From positions 806,001 to 870,000 of the forward strand of contig NZ_VCNA01000001.1 in the NCBI RefSeq assembly GCF_006170445.1: a stretch of DNA of 64,000 nt. Direction: 5' to 3'. Origin of the DNA: Brevibacillus dissolubilis. Its GTDB lineage: Bacteria; Bacillota; Bacilli; Brevibacillales; Brevibacillaceae. This document shows, one piece after another, positions 48,343 to 56,324 of this stretch. A program made the position numbers and the translations under genes. Position 1 is the first letter of the stretch. The number at the start of each line of letters is the position of its first letter. The notes under the pieces are model-generated. The model ran no database searches. It was not told the DNA's origin and was given only the letters and a program-made list of their open reading frames with translations.

Positions 48343-50694
48343 TTATCGCTCTGCTACCACGATCAGGTATGCCTCGTCACCTTTTGCCCAGACGGTGATC
48401 TTGTCGGTTGTCTTCACATCAGATGCGCCGAGATCAGAACCGTCGAAGTATTTCACGGTGAAGTCTTTCGCCAGCTTCACGCTGGTACCAAGGTCGGTGT
48501 GGAAAAGGAATTTGTCGCCGTTGACACGGGTTTCGATTCCTTTGAACGCTACATTCTCAAGGGATTTTGCACCTTCAGCGGTCGCTGCGATCACTTTGCC
48601 GTTGCGGTCGAGCGTGAGGGTAGCCAGCTCGTATTGGTCTACACCTGTGACCGCATCTGCATCGATGGCATCAAAGTCGTTACCCGCCAGATCCACACGT
48701 ACGCTGGTTACGCTGCCGTTTTCACTCTTCACGGTTACGTCATTCACGAGTCCGGTTACGGTTTTCGCAGCACCGGTGATCGCTTTTACTTTGCCGTCTG
48801 CGTTGAGCGTGATGGTGTATTCTTTGTTGTTGGTCGCAGCGTCAGTATCAACGGTTACGCCTGTGGCCAGCTCGTAGGATTTGCCGTCGATGGTGATTGC
48901 TTTATCGGATTTCTCGGTGATGAAGCCTTTTGCCGTTACTTTTTCAGCAGAGAGTTCTACGATATCGGTCGTACCGATGGTGTATTTCCAATCGGTGATG
49001 CGGTAGTCGTTGAGCTGATCTGCTTTGATTGTGTTGGCAGCTACTGTCTCACCGTCGATGGTGATGGTAGCATCTGCTGTGAGGTGGTAGGTCTTGTTGT
49101 TGATCTTCACAGTAGCGAGGACTGGAGCTGTCCCATTGTCACCTGCTGTATAAGCGGTCGTTGCGGTGATGAACTCACCTGTCACGGCAGTTGTACCTTG
49201 CTCGATCTTGGTCAGGTTGCCCTCTTCGTCAAAAGTAAGCACCGCTACCTTGTCGTTGGTCAGCTTGGAGAGCTCGGACACGTCTTTGTCATTGACGAGC
49301 AGGTCTGTGTCACGGGTAACATCGTACGTCACACCGTTGAACGTGATCGTGTTGGCATCGGTGTCTACTTTGATTGCCGCGGTAGTAGAGAGCTTGGTGT
49401 ACGCGATTTTTGCTACTTTGCCGTCAGCATCAAGCGTCAGGTCTACGTAGTCACCTACCGCGATTTGATCAAAAGTAGAGTTGGTTGCCGCGGCTTTTGG
49501 ATTCGCTTTACCTGTAATCGTGACAGAAGAAGCGAGTTGGTAGGTCGTAGTACCTACTTTGATTTCTTTCTTGGTGGTTGTGCCAGAAGTCGTAGAAGTT
49601 TTCGCTACTAAGCCTTTTGTCGCATTGTCGTCAAACGTGATCGCTACCACTTTACCGTCTTCACCAAGCACCGCCACGAATTTTTTACCGATGTGGGATG
49701 CTGTTACAGAGAGGTTGCCGTCGACTTCGAGAGTTTTCTCGTTGCCGTCCACGATCACTTTGAATTGCTTCTCGTCACCTACCGCAGTTGTAGGGTTGAG
49801 CGCCGTTTTGATAGTACCTGTGACGATTTCTGCGTCAGAGGTAATCACGTTGATGAACGCGATTTTGCCGTTCTTCGTGATGTACTCAATCTCCGCGCCG
49901 GTTACTACGGTACCAAATACCTGTACGTCATCGGCCAGCTCCAATGCGGTCTCTTTGCCGATCAGCTTCAGGGAGTCTTTGTTCAGGTCAAAGCTTTCCA
50001 CCGCGCCTTTTTGCACGTCAAGCTTTTTCACAGTACCTTCTGCTTTGCCGTCTTGGTTGTAGTAAGCACCGTTGGCATAGACAGCGGTTTCCATGAATTT
50101 GTCGGTGAATTTGGCAATGGTATCACGAGCCGCGTTGGCAGTTGCCGCTTCTTGTGCATCATAGATCCCTGATTTGTTGGCTTCGAGCAGGTATGGGTGG
50201 TACCATTGGCCTGTTGTGCTTGGGCTTACATCGATTTTCAAGCCTTGGACAAGTACAGTCAGCGCTTCCGCTACTTTTACATTGTTGTTCGGCTTGAACG
50301 TACCGTCTGGATAGCCTTTGATAATGCCTTTTGCTACCGCCAAGTTGATGTAACCAGTCGCCCAGTGGCTTGCTTCCAGGTCCTTAAACTTGGTTGCGCC
50401 TGTCATCAATTTCACTTGGTCTTCGGTGTAGCCCATCGCAAGCACAGCGATTTTGGCGAATTCCGCACGGGTTACTTCTTTATCTGGTCGGAAGGTGCCG
50501 TCTGTGTAACCCTTCAGGACACCTGCATAGTTCAATTTTAAGATTGCATTTTTATTTGTATTAGCAGCAATATCGTTCATTGGCAGGCTGTTGGCTGCAA
50601 GAGATACACCAGGAATCGCAAGCATCGCTGCTACGACAGAACCAGCAAGAGCCTTTTTGAACGTTTGCGTAGAAAGTACGTTTTTGAAATTCAT
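48343..50694 (-). CDS. S-layer protein with N-terminal SLH domains
   Basis: This 783 aa protein has a signal peptide (cleaved near VSLAANS), then SLH repeats at about 38-90 (LKGYTDGTFRPDKEVTRAEF with the TRAE pyruvyl-polymer-binding motif) and 100-150 (IKGYPDGTFKPNNNVKVAEA), and a third divergent SLH at about 155-205. The remaining 570 residues are a Thr/Val/Asp-rich, beta-strand region repeating IDGK and TLDADGKV-like motifs, typical of S-layer assembly domains. SLH domains anchor to pyruvylated secondary wall polymer. The ribosome site is GGAGG with ten bases spacing. It is likely to be very abundant. Confidence 0.9.
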   Translation of the reverse strand: MNFKNVLSTQTFKKALAGSVVAAMLAIPGVSLAANSLPMNDIAANTNKNAILKLNYAGVLKGYTDGTFRPDKEVTRAEFAKIAVLAMGYTEDQVKLMTGATKFKDLEASHWATGYINLAVAKGIIKGYPDGTFKPNNNVKVAEALTVLVQGLKIDVSPSTTGQWYHPYLLEANKSGIYDAQEAATANAARDTIAKFTDKFMETAVYANGAYYNQDGKAEGTVKKLDVQKGAVESFDLNKDSLKLIGKETALELADDVQVFGTVVTGAEIEYITKNGKIAFINVITSDAEIVTGTIKTALNPTTAVGDEKQFKVIVDGNEKTLEVDGNLSVTASHIGKKFVAVLGEDGKVVAITFDDNATKGLVAKTSTTSGTTTKKEIKVGTTTYQLASSVTITGKANPKAAATNSTFDQIAVGDYVDLTLDADGKVAKIAYTKLSTTAAIKVDTDANTITFNGVTYDVTRDTDLLVNDKDVSELSKLTNDKVAVLTFDEEGNLTKIEQGTTAVTGEFITATTAYTAGDNGTAPVLATVKINNKTYHLTADATITIDGETVAANTIKADQLNDYRITDWKYTIGTTDIVELSAEKVTAKGFITEKSDKAITIDGKSYELATGVTVDTDAATNNKEYTITLNADGKVKAITGAAKTVTGLVNDVTVKSENGSVTSVRVDLAGNDFDAIDADAVTGVDQYELATLTLDRNGKVIAATAEGAKSLENVAFKGIETRVNGDKFLFHTDLGTSVKLAKDFTVKYFDGSDLGASDVKTTDKITVWAKGDEAYLIVVAER

Positions 50695-50742
50695 CCAGTT
50701 AGTACCTCCGAAATGTTAGATTTGTCAAAGCAGCTCGTTCCT

Positions 50743-50770
50743 TGTATAATAATAGAAAGAATATTGCTAA
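50743..50770 (-). promoter_or_regulatory. Candidate promoter of the S-layer gene
   Basis: On the minus strand TTAGCA (50770-50765), 16 bases, TATACA (50748-50743). The upstream AT-rich stretch has further -10-like TATACT and -35-like TTGACA elements, so several promoters are possible, as in other S-layer genes. Confidence 0.45.
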
Positions 50771-50945
50771 TTTTAGTATAATATGTCGATTAGGACTTTT
50801 GTCTCTGTTGTGTTGTTGTCAAGAAGGAATTTCGTCGGCTGCAATATGTATGTTACACGGATTCCTGCTTGAGTTCATTATGGAATGATTGGTGCTACAG
50901 GAAACATTCAGCCAATACGGCTTACCTAACAAGGAGGGTTACCCT

Positions 50946-51284
50946 ATGCGAAGACAATTTTCCCGCTATGAAGAATTCTGGCCGTTCTATGTGTCCCAAC
51001 ACCGACGGAAGGCAACACGACAATGGCACTTCGTCGGTACGTCCCTGGTCTGGGTCTGTGTGTTGTTGGCTCTGGTAAGCAGCTGGTGGTTCTTGCTCCT
51101 GGCTCCTGTATTGGCGTATGGACTTGCGTGGTTCAGTCATTTTGTGATTGAGGGGAATAAACCGGCGACGTTCGGTCATCCCTTCTGGTCGCTGCGGGCG
51201 GATTTTCGGATGTATCGGTTGATGCTGACGGGGAAGATGGACGCGGAGATTAGAAGGTTGGGGATGGTGCGGGTGCTGGAGTAG
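50946..51284 (+). CDS. DUF962/Mpo1-like membrane protein
   Basis: This 112 aa protein has two central hydrophobic segments between conserved His-containing ends: the N-terminal FWPFYVSQHRRKATRQWHFV and the C-terminal WFSHFVIEGNKPATFGHPFW. This matches the DUF962 family, whose yeast member Mpo1 is an iron dioxygenase of 2-hydroxy fatty acids. The His residues may bind iron. The start is the ATG at 50946, seven bases after AAGGAGGG; the frame extends upstream without a ribosome site. It is divergent from the S-layer gene. The bacterial function is unknown. Confidence 0.85.
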   Translation: MRRQFSRYEEFWPFYVSQHRRKATRQWHFVGTSLVWVCVLLALVSSWWFLLLAPVLAYGLAWFSHFVIEGNKPATFGHPFWSLRADFRMYRLMLTGKMDAEIRRLGMVRVLE

Positions 51285-51326
51285 GGTTTTAGTTCGTTAG
51301 TAGACTCTTATATTATAGAAGTTATG

Positions 51327-51382
51327 AAAAAGAACCTCGGACGGGAGCGCTGGCAGCAAGGCGGCTCGTCTGAGGTTCTTTT
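51327..51382. terminator. Terminator after the Mpo1-like gene
   Basis: AAAGAACCTC with an inner GACG arm pairs with CGTC and GAGGTTCTTT; T-rich on both strands. Confidence 0.8.
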
Positions 51383-51459
51383 GTATGTGATATAGTGGTT
51401 GAATATCATATGTAAAAAATGAATGAGGTATGTGTGCCTCAATATGACGGTGATCAAAC

Positions 51460-51834
51460 ATGACAGACCCATCACTTATTCTCCTCAAATTAGCCGATCT
51501 GGATAACGAGATTCACCGTCCGTTTCCCTATCCAGATATACATCAGATGCAAAAAGAATTCGAATCTCACTTCTCCATGCTGGGTGGTATCATAACGGCA
51601 GATTTTCATGACTACTGTACGACCATCGCCGGAACGATCACCTATGTACGTAGTGGTCATCAGGAAGACATTCAAGAAACACAACTCGCCCTGCTTCCTC
51701 ACACTTTTTTTGAGAGATTCCCGGAGTATGCGTTTTTGGAAGAGCATCTGGATCGCTATCCAATGTTTCAGAGCGAGTATAATCTTTTTGAGCAAGCGAG
51801 AAAATTGTTGGTGGCGCTTTTTCAGTTCAGGTAG
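51460..51834 (+). CDS. YxiJ-like protein
   Basis: This 124 aa soluble protein has EIHRPFPYPDI, a central TADFHDYCTTIAGTITYV and a late FFERFPEYAFLEEHLDRYP segment, which resemble the B. subtilis YxiJ family from memory. YxiJ lies in a toxin-linked operon in B. subtilis and may be an immunity-type protein, but no LXG/WapA-type toxin gene is present here. No strong ribosome site precedes the ATG at 51460 and no partner gene is evident. The family assignment is tentative. Confidence 0.6.
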   Translation: MTDPSLILLKLADLDNEIHRPFPYPDIHQMQKEFESHFSMLGGIITADFHDYCTTIAGTITYVRSGHQEDIQETQLALLPHTFFERFPEYAFLEEHLDRYPMFQSEYNLFEQARKLLVALFQFR

Positions 51835-51849
51835 ATCATTACGCTTACG

Positions 51850-52398
51850 CTATACTTCTTCAATATATTTCGAATCAACCAAATCAGCCAACCACACTTT
51901 TTCATGCCCATAGTAAAAAAGTACTCCCTCATCCCAAGCCTGCTTGGCGTGAATCCGCAACAGGACGGGCTTGGCATCGCGGCGTTTGCCGACGGTTACG
52001 GCTGTCTCGGTGTCTGCGGAGAGATGCACGTACTGCCTGCTTTGCGGGCGCAGTCCGTCACGCTTGATCTGGTCGAGGAAGCGCCTGGCAGTGCCGTGGT
52101 AGAGATAGTGGGGTGGTTCCATGGGTTCGCGGCTGATTTTTTGCGGAGTCGAGTGGCCGTAGATGGCGCGTATTCGCCCGTCTATGATCTCGAAGCGTTT
52201 TTTGTCCGAAGCTTCTAGCATCTCGTGGAGGTGCTGTTCCTGAAGGTTTCTCCAGACAGGTTTGTCGCGGAGAGCAGCAAACAGTTGACCGACAAGGACC
52301 CAGCCCTGTTCGTCCAGCTCCAGCTCGTATTCGTGCGGAGCGTGGCGGAGGGCGTAGGAGATTTCTTTGCTGAGCTGGTGGTAGTGGTAGTGTTGCAT
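51850..52398 (-). CDS. kptA: RNA 2'-phosphotransferase (Tpt1/KptA)
   Basis: This 182 aa enzyme has the KptA/Tpt1 signature: LSKEISYALRHAP at the N-terminus with the RHxP-type Arg-His, GWVLVGQL, then in the second half YLYHGTARRF, LRPQSRQYVHLSAD and GVLFYYG. It transfers an internal RNA 2'-phosphate to NAD+. In bacteria there is no splicing pathway making such ends, so the natural substrate is unclear. The start is the ATG at 52398 after AAAGGAGG. It is convergent with the YxiJ-like gene. Confidence 0.92.
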   Translation of the reverse strand: MQHYHYHQLSKEISYALRHAPHEYELELDEQGWVLVGQLFAALRDKPVWRNLQEQHLHEMLEASDKKRFEIIDGRIRAIYGHSTPQKISREPMEPPHYLYHGTARRFLDQIKRDGLRPQSRQYVHLSADTETAVTVGKRRDAKPVLLRIHAKQAWDEGVLFYYGHEKVWLADLVDSKYIEEV

Positions 52399-52536
52399 GT
52401 GGGAGACCTCCTTTGATGAGGGAGTGCGTAATAGAAAAAGCTTTATGTAAACAGAGTGACTGGTGTCAGCCTTACTCATCATGCTTATGAACAGATGGTC
52501 AGTAACCGCACGTCTCCGTCAAATCCCATTGCCCCC

Positions 52537-52977
52537 CTACTCCTCCATCTTCCCAAGCACCCAAAACGCCTCCACAATCCCCTTCTCCGCAATCAGACAA
52601 GCCAACCCCAGCGGCGACTCCCAGAACATCTCCGGAATCTGCGGGTTCGTCAGTCCAGCCGGGGTGAACAGCACCGAGTAAATCCGCTGCACATGCATCT
52701 GCGTCACCGTCGGATCTGCTTCCTTTTGCCCCCGCGCGATGTTGAACACATACTGCATCGAGGAAAAAATACCGTCTCCAGGAATATGTACATACTGCTT
52801 GAACAGCTTCGTTTTCTCCTCATAGGGCGCGAGTGCTTCCGGGGCGCCGATCATGCCGAGAAGTTCTTGCGTTTTTCGTTGCAACAGGCGGTAGATGCGG
52901 CGTTTTTCCTCGATCATGATTTCGTCCGTAAAGACCTGCTGGGTGATTTCGTACGCTCGTTCTATGGTCATGGTCAT
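52537..52977 (-). CDS. Protein of unknown function, 146 aa
   Basis: The start is the ATG at 52977 after GGGGAGG. The product is soluble and mostly helical in its first half (RAYEITQQVFTDEIMIEEKR), with a mixed C-terminal half (GLACLIAEKGIVEAFWVLGKMEE). No membrane segment or known motif was found. It lies upstream of kptA on the same strand, about 140 bases apart. Codon use looks native. I do not recognise a family. Confidence 0.55.
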   Translation of the reverse strand: MTMTIERAYEITQQVFTDEIMIEEKRRIYRLLQRKTQELLGMIGAPEALAPYEEKTKLFKQYVHIPGDGIFSSMQYVFNIARGQKEADPTVTQMHVQRIYSVLFTPAGLTNPQIPEMFWESPLGLACLIAEKGIVEAFWVLGKMEE

Positions 52978-53122
52978 GGGTGGTCCTCCCCTGCTCTTTT
53001 TGTCGATAATCAGGCTTTTCCCCATCATAAACCATGCGTTTCGGGCAGGCAAATCAAGTACAAGTACCATATGATATTTCAGAATATTTTTACTAATCAT
53101 CCGAGTCAGGGAGGTATTGCCA

Positions 53123-53329
53123 ATGTCGAGCAACAAAGGGAAAGCAACACCGAAGAAAAAAGGCCCGTCGCCGGAAAATGCGCAACCTCAGATGAAGATT
53201 GTGAGTTCCAGCTCCTGTGCCGTGTGCAAACAGCCATGCGCACGCGGGATGCAATACCTCGAACGGATGAAGCAGCCTGGAGCGGTCGGCAAAGGCGTGC
53301 CGTGCATATTGACGCTGGGTAAGATGTGA
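53123..53329 (+). CDS. Small cysteine-containing basic protein, 68 aa
   Basis: The start is the ATG at 53123, eight bases after GGGAGG. The N-terminus is Lys/Pro rich (SSNKGKATPKKKGPS) and the second half has SCAVCKQPCARGMQYL and GKGVPCILTLGK, four Cys that could bind one zinc. Similar small proteins seem widespread in Bacillales, but I know no function. It is divergent from the unknown gene at 52537-52977. Confidence 0.6.
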   Translation: MSSNKGKATPKKKGPSPENAQPQMKIVSSSSCAVCKQPCARGMQYLERMKQPGAVGKGVPCILTLGKM

Positions 53330-53364
53330 GGCAGCAGTAGAACGGACGGAACACTTGGGCGTTC

Positions 53365-53503
53365 AACAGCGCAAATGGATGAGATCACTGGCGGGCGGTG
53401 CAACAGCGCAAATGGATGGGATCACTCGCGGGCATGGCAACAGCGCAGATGGATGAGACCACTCGCGGGCATGGCAACAGCGCAGATGGATGAGACCACT
53501 TCT
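53365..53503. repeat. 37-bp tandem repeat, about 3.7 copies
   Basis: Units starting AACAGCGCA(A/G)ATGGATG begin at 53365, 53402, 53439 and 53476. The period is not a multiple of three, so this is not coding. Units 3 and 4 are nearly identical and the first two differ at several positions. The rest of the gap 53330-53747 holds no gene that I can support; 53504-53700 is C/T rich. Confidence 0.85.
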
Positions 53504-53747
53504 TACCGGGGCAAGCAATGGTTACCAGTGTGAGTCTCTCTTCTGCGCGGGGTGTCTGCCCGCTTTTTTCTGCTCCCAATATTTTTTTCATAAATCTTTT
53601 CCATTCCCCCCCTTCCTTACTCTCCCAAGGCTTTTCACACTCTTCCCTACCACCACCATCCGACAAAATGCAACAAACTCCTTTTTTCATGTGGTATACT
53701 AGTGGGGCAACTTTTTACAATCGTGAGAAAAAAGGAGTGAGTCTGTC

Positions 53748-54197
53748 ATGAGTCAAACAACCATGATGGGGCCGACGGAGAAAACTGCGGCTGCATCCTC
53801 ACCAATTCGTCCTTCGAAGAGAAAAGCATTGGAATCCGCAGGAAAACGGCGTCTGCTGCTAATCGCAGGCTCGGTGCTATTGTGGGCGGGATTGTGCTAT
53901 GGCGGTTATTCTCTGGCCCACCAGTATATTGTGAATACACAGACATATATTGATAACCGCCTTGCCAATGTCGAGGCGCAGAACAAAGAGATGACGGAAA
54001 ACCTGCAGACCCAAATCGCCTCCGTACAGACCGAGCTGGATACGATCAAGGAAGAGCTCGCAATCACGGGTGAATCGATCTCTGGCACCGACAAAACCAA
54101 GCAAGCCCTGTCTCAGCGCATCACCGCTTTGGACAAGCAACTGGCCGAGCTGAAGACCTCCCTGAAAAAACTGGAGGAAACCGCCCGTGCCTGGTAA
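53748..54197 (+). CDS. Single-pass membrane coiled-coil protein
   Basis: This 149 aa protein has a short basic cytoplasmic N-terminus, one membrane helix at about residues 35-58 and an external coiled coil (about 65-147, heptad-like MTENLQTQIASVQTELDTI). No catalytic motif is visible. It overlaps the following gene by 11 bases, and that gene's product also begins with a signal anchor and coiled coil, so the two probably form a complex at the cell surface. The function is unknown. Confidence 0.7.
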   Translation: MSQTTMMGPTEKTAAASSPIRPSKRKALESAGKRRLLLIAGSVLLWAGLCYGGYSLAHQYIVNTQTYIDNRLANVEAQNKEMTENLQTQIASVQTELDTIKEELAITGESISGTDKTKQALSQRITALDKQLAELKTSLKKLEETARAW

Positions 54198-55233
54198 ATT
54201 TCACGCTTTCATGGGGTTCTTGCTTGCCCCGGTGTGCGGGATGATGCTTGCGTTCCATCAGGGGAATCCGTTTGTAGCGGATTATGACAGGGCAGAGATT
54301 GCGACGGCCAAGGCTCAGGAAGATATGATCGGGCTGCAGGAGACCGCCAAGGATACCAGCGCGATCCTCAAAGACATGCAGACCGCGCTCGCCAAAGAAA
54401 AGAAAGCGGACGAAGCCCAGAAAAATCAGCTCGACCAGCTCTTGGCGAAAAGCCAGTCCAGCCAGCAGGTCTCGACCGAGCTGTTGGACAACCTGCTCCA
54501 GACGCTGTTAGGTAAGCCGATCGACCAGCATTTTGGTACGAATTCCCGGATCAAGGTCTATTCGCTACAGGAGGCCGGCTACAGCGGCTACATGGCGAAG
54601 GTGCGGGTCTACAACCCGAACGCGCTGAAAATGGTCATGGCCAATGACACCGTCTACAGCCGCGGCGAGACGACCAGCCACGCGACCAAGCGCAAAGGTG
54701 CGATTCTCGGCATCAATGCAGGCGGCTTTGACAAGCGAAAAGGTGGCACGCTGGCTCCGCTCGGGATGACCGTGGTGGATGGACAGATCAAGACGTATTC
54801 AACCAACCCGAACCTGCGTTTTGTCGGGTTTAACAACTCAGGCCGACTGGTCGGTGGGAAAATCCCGACACAGGCCGAGGTCAAGCAGATGGGGGTGCTG
54901 CAAGGGGCGAGCTTCCTCCCTGCTCTGCTGGAGGACGGCGTAGCGAAGCCGATTCCAAGTGCTTGGGCGAACCGCCGCGAGCCACGTACATTGATTGGGA
55001 ATTTTGAAAATGGTGACTTGCTCATCATCGTCATTGATGGCCGGAACAAAGGCGGCTCCAAAGGTGTCACACTGGAGGAGGCGCAACGCAAACTGAAGGA
55101 ATTCAAGGTGCGCGATGCGTTCAACCTCGATGGCGGAAGCTCCAGTGTCTTCTATTATAATGGCAAGGTGCTCAACCATCCGTCGAACGGACGTGAACTG
55201 CCGCTGACGACGCATTTGGTTGTGATGCCGTAG
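54187..55233 (+). CDS. Secreted phosphodiester glycosidase-like (NAGPA domain) protein
   Basis: This 348 aa protein starts at a GTG (54187) nine bases after GGAGG inside the previous gene. It has an N-terminal hydrophobic anchor, a coiled coil at about 30-105 and a NAGPA-type domain at about 115-348: GAILGINAGGFD, GMTVVDGQIK, RTLIGNFENGDLLIIVIDGR and NLDGGSSSVFYY. The domain's human member removes GlcNAc from mannose-6-phosphate diesters, and bacterial members are linked to wall polymer or exopolysaccharide processing. With the upstream coiled-coil protein it is probably a two-gene surface module. Confidence 0.85.
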   Translation: MPGKFHAFMGFLLAPVCGMMLAFHQGNPFVADYDRAEIATAKAQEDMIGLQETAKDTSAILKDMQTALAKEKKADEAQKNQLDQLLAKSQSSQQVSTELLDNLLQTLLGKPIDQHFGTNSRIKVYSLQEAGYSGYMAKVRVYNPNALKMVMANDTVYSRGETTSHATKRKGAILGINAGGFDKRKGGTLAPLGMTVVDGQIKTYSTNPNLRFVGFNNSGRLVGGKIPTQAEVKQMGVLQGASFLPALLEDGVAKPIPSAWANRREPRTLIGNFENGDLLIIVIDGRNKGGSKGVTLEEAQRKLKEFKVRDAFNLDGGSSSVFYYNGKVLNHPSNGRELPLTTHLVVMP

Positions 55234-55237
55234 ACAA

Positions 55238-55276
55238 AATCCCCTTTTAGCCTTACTCTTGGGTTAGGAGGGGATT
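55238..55276 (+). promoter_or_regulatory. Hairpin sequestering the ribosome site of EamA gene 1
   Basis: AATCCCCTTTTAGCCT (55238-55253) pairs without a break, with some G-U, to GGGTTAGGAGGGGATT (55261-55276) over a 7-base loop TACTCTT. The Shine-Dalgarno GGAGGGG is fully inside the stem, six bases before the ATG region. A related hairpin stands before EamA gene 2. Confidence 0.6.
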
Positions 55277-55282
55277 ATTACC

Positions 55283-56209
55283 ATGCGTTATATGATTTTT
55301 GTATTCCTCGGGGCATGCAGCTACGGGGTGCTTTCTACTTTTGTCAAATTCGCTTACGAGGATGGCTATATCGTCAATGAAGTGACCGGGAGCCAGATGT
55401 TTTATGGGATGATTACCGCATGGATTCTGGTCCTGCTGTTCTCCCGGCAACGGGCGTCGCTTCGGCAATGGCTGGTGATGCTTGGGGTAGGCGTCTCGCT
55501 GGGTTCGACTGGGGTTCTGTATTATGCGTCCCTGCAATTCGTTCCGGCTTCCATCGGGATTGTGCTGATGTTCCAGTTTACATGGATCGGCGTCTTGATT
55601 GATGCGGGGCGGAAGCGGCAGTGGCCCAGTAAGGATAAGCAGTTGGCACTCCTTCTGCTGCTGGCTGGTACGGTGATGGCGGGCGGCGTGCTTGACGGCG
55701 GTGGAGCGTGGGAGTTTTCGCTGGTCGGTGTTCTGCTGGGGCTGGCTTCAGCTTTTACGTATGCGCTGTTTATTCTGTTTAATGAGACAGCGGCGGTGGA
55801 GCTGAACCCGTGGATTCGCGGGGCGATTATCTCGACTGGCTCGATGCTGGTCTCATCGGTGGTGTTTCCGCCGGAGTTTATCTTTAATGGCAAGCTGCTG
55901 GAAGGTACATTGACACAATGGGGCATTTTGCTCGCGATTTTTGGGATCGTGGTCCCGACTCTGTTTTTTGCGATTGGAGTGCCTCGCATCGGCGGGGATT
56001 TGGCGACGATCTTGGGTGCGGCAGAACTGCCGACAGCGGTATTGCTGTCCAGCCTGGTCCTGCATGAACAAGTAACTCCACTGCAATGGATCGGGGTCGT
56101 GGTGATCCTCGTCGGCATCGTCATTCCGCAAGTGGCGGACCGGTTCCGGCGCACTACGACACCAGCGACTCAACCGTCTCAATCTGTGAAAACGACTGAT
56201 CTTACCTAA
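55283..56209 (+). CDS. EamA-family (DMT) transporter, copy 1
   Basis: This 308 aa protein has ten membrane helices in two EamA halves; the second ends with GVPRIGGDLATILGAAELPT and ILVGIVIPQV. DMT transporters export or import metabolites; the substrate is unknown. The adjacent copy at 56325-57227 is a close paralog (near-identical FLGACSYGVLSTFVKFAYED and QWPS(K/R)DK segments), showing tandem duplication. Its ribosome site is buried in a 16-bp hairpin. A terminator overlaps the stop. Confidence 0.9.
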   Translation: MRYMIFVFLGACSYGVLSTFVKFAYEDGYIVNEVTGSQMFYGMITAWILVLLFSRQRASLRQWLVMLGVGVSLGSTGVLYYASLQFVPASIGIVLMFQFTWIGVLIDAGRKRQWPSKDKQLALLLLLAGTVMAGGVLDGGGAWEFSLVGVLLGLASAFTYALFILFNETAAVELNPWIRGAIISTGSMLVSSVVFPPEFIFNGKLLEGTLTQWGILLAIFGIVVPTLFFAIGVPRIGGDLATILGAAELPTAVLLSSLVLHEQVTPLQWIGVVVILVGIVIPQVADRFRRTTTPATQPSQSVKTTDLT

Positions 56210-56227
56210 AGATCGGTCATTTTTTTA
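56194..56227 (+). terminator. Terminator of EamA gene 1
   Basis: GACTGATCT pairs with AGATCGGTC over a loop containing the stop codon, then TTTTTTT. Confidence 0.85.
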
Positions 56228-56281
56228 TAAATAATTCTACAATACTAAAAATTCGGTGAAACGTTCGAATTATAGACAAAA

Positions 56282-56313
56282 CCTCCTCCAAGCTATACTC
56301 TTTGTTGAGGAGG
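56282..56313 (+). promoter_or_regulatory. Hairpin sequestering the ribosome site of EamA gene 2
   Basis: CCTCCTC (56282-56288) pairs with GAGGAGG (56307-56313), hiding the Shine-Dalgarno sequence 11 bases before the ATG. The loop shares TACTCTT with the copy 1 hairpin and both are preceded by TAGACAAAA. The stem bases differ but remain paired. Confidence 0.58.
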
Positions 56314-56324
56314 CGATTATCGTT

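Noticed and set aside
48499-49611. Open frame of 370 codons antisense to the S-layer gene
   Set aside because: Low-complexity Cys/Gly/Tyr-rich product with no start signals, produced by biased codon use of the S-layer gene.
53365-53503. CRISPR array
   Set aside because: The 37-bp units are directly adjacent with no spacers, and there are no cas genes in the window.
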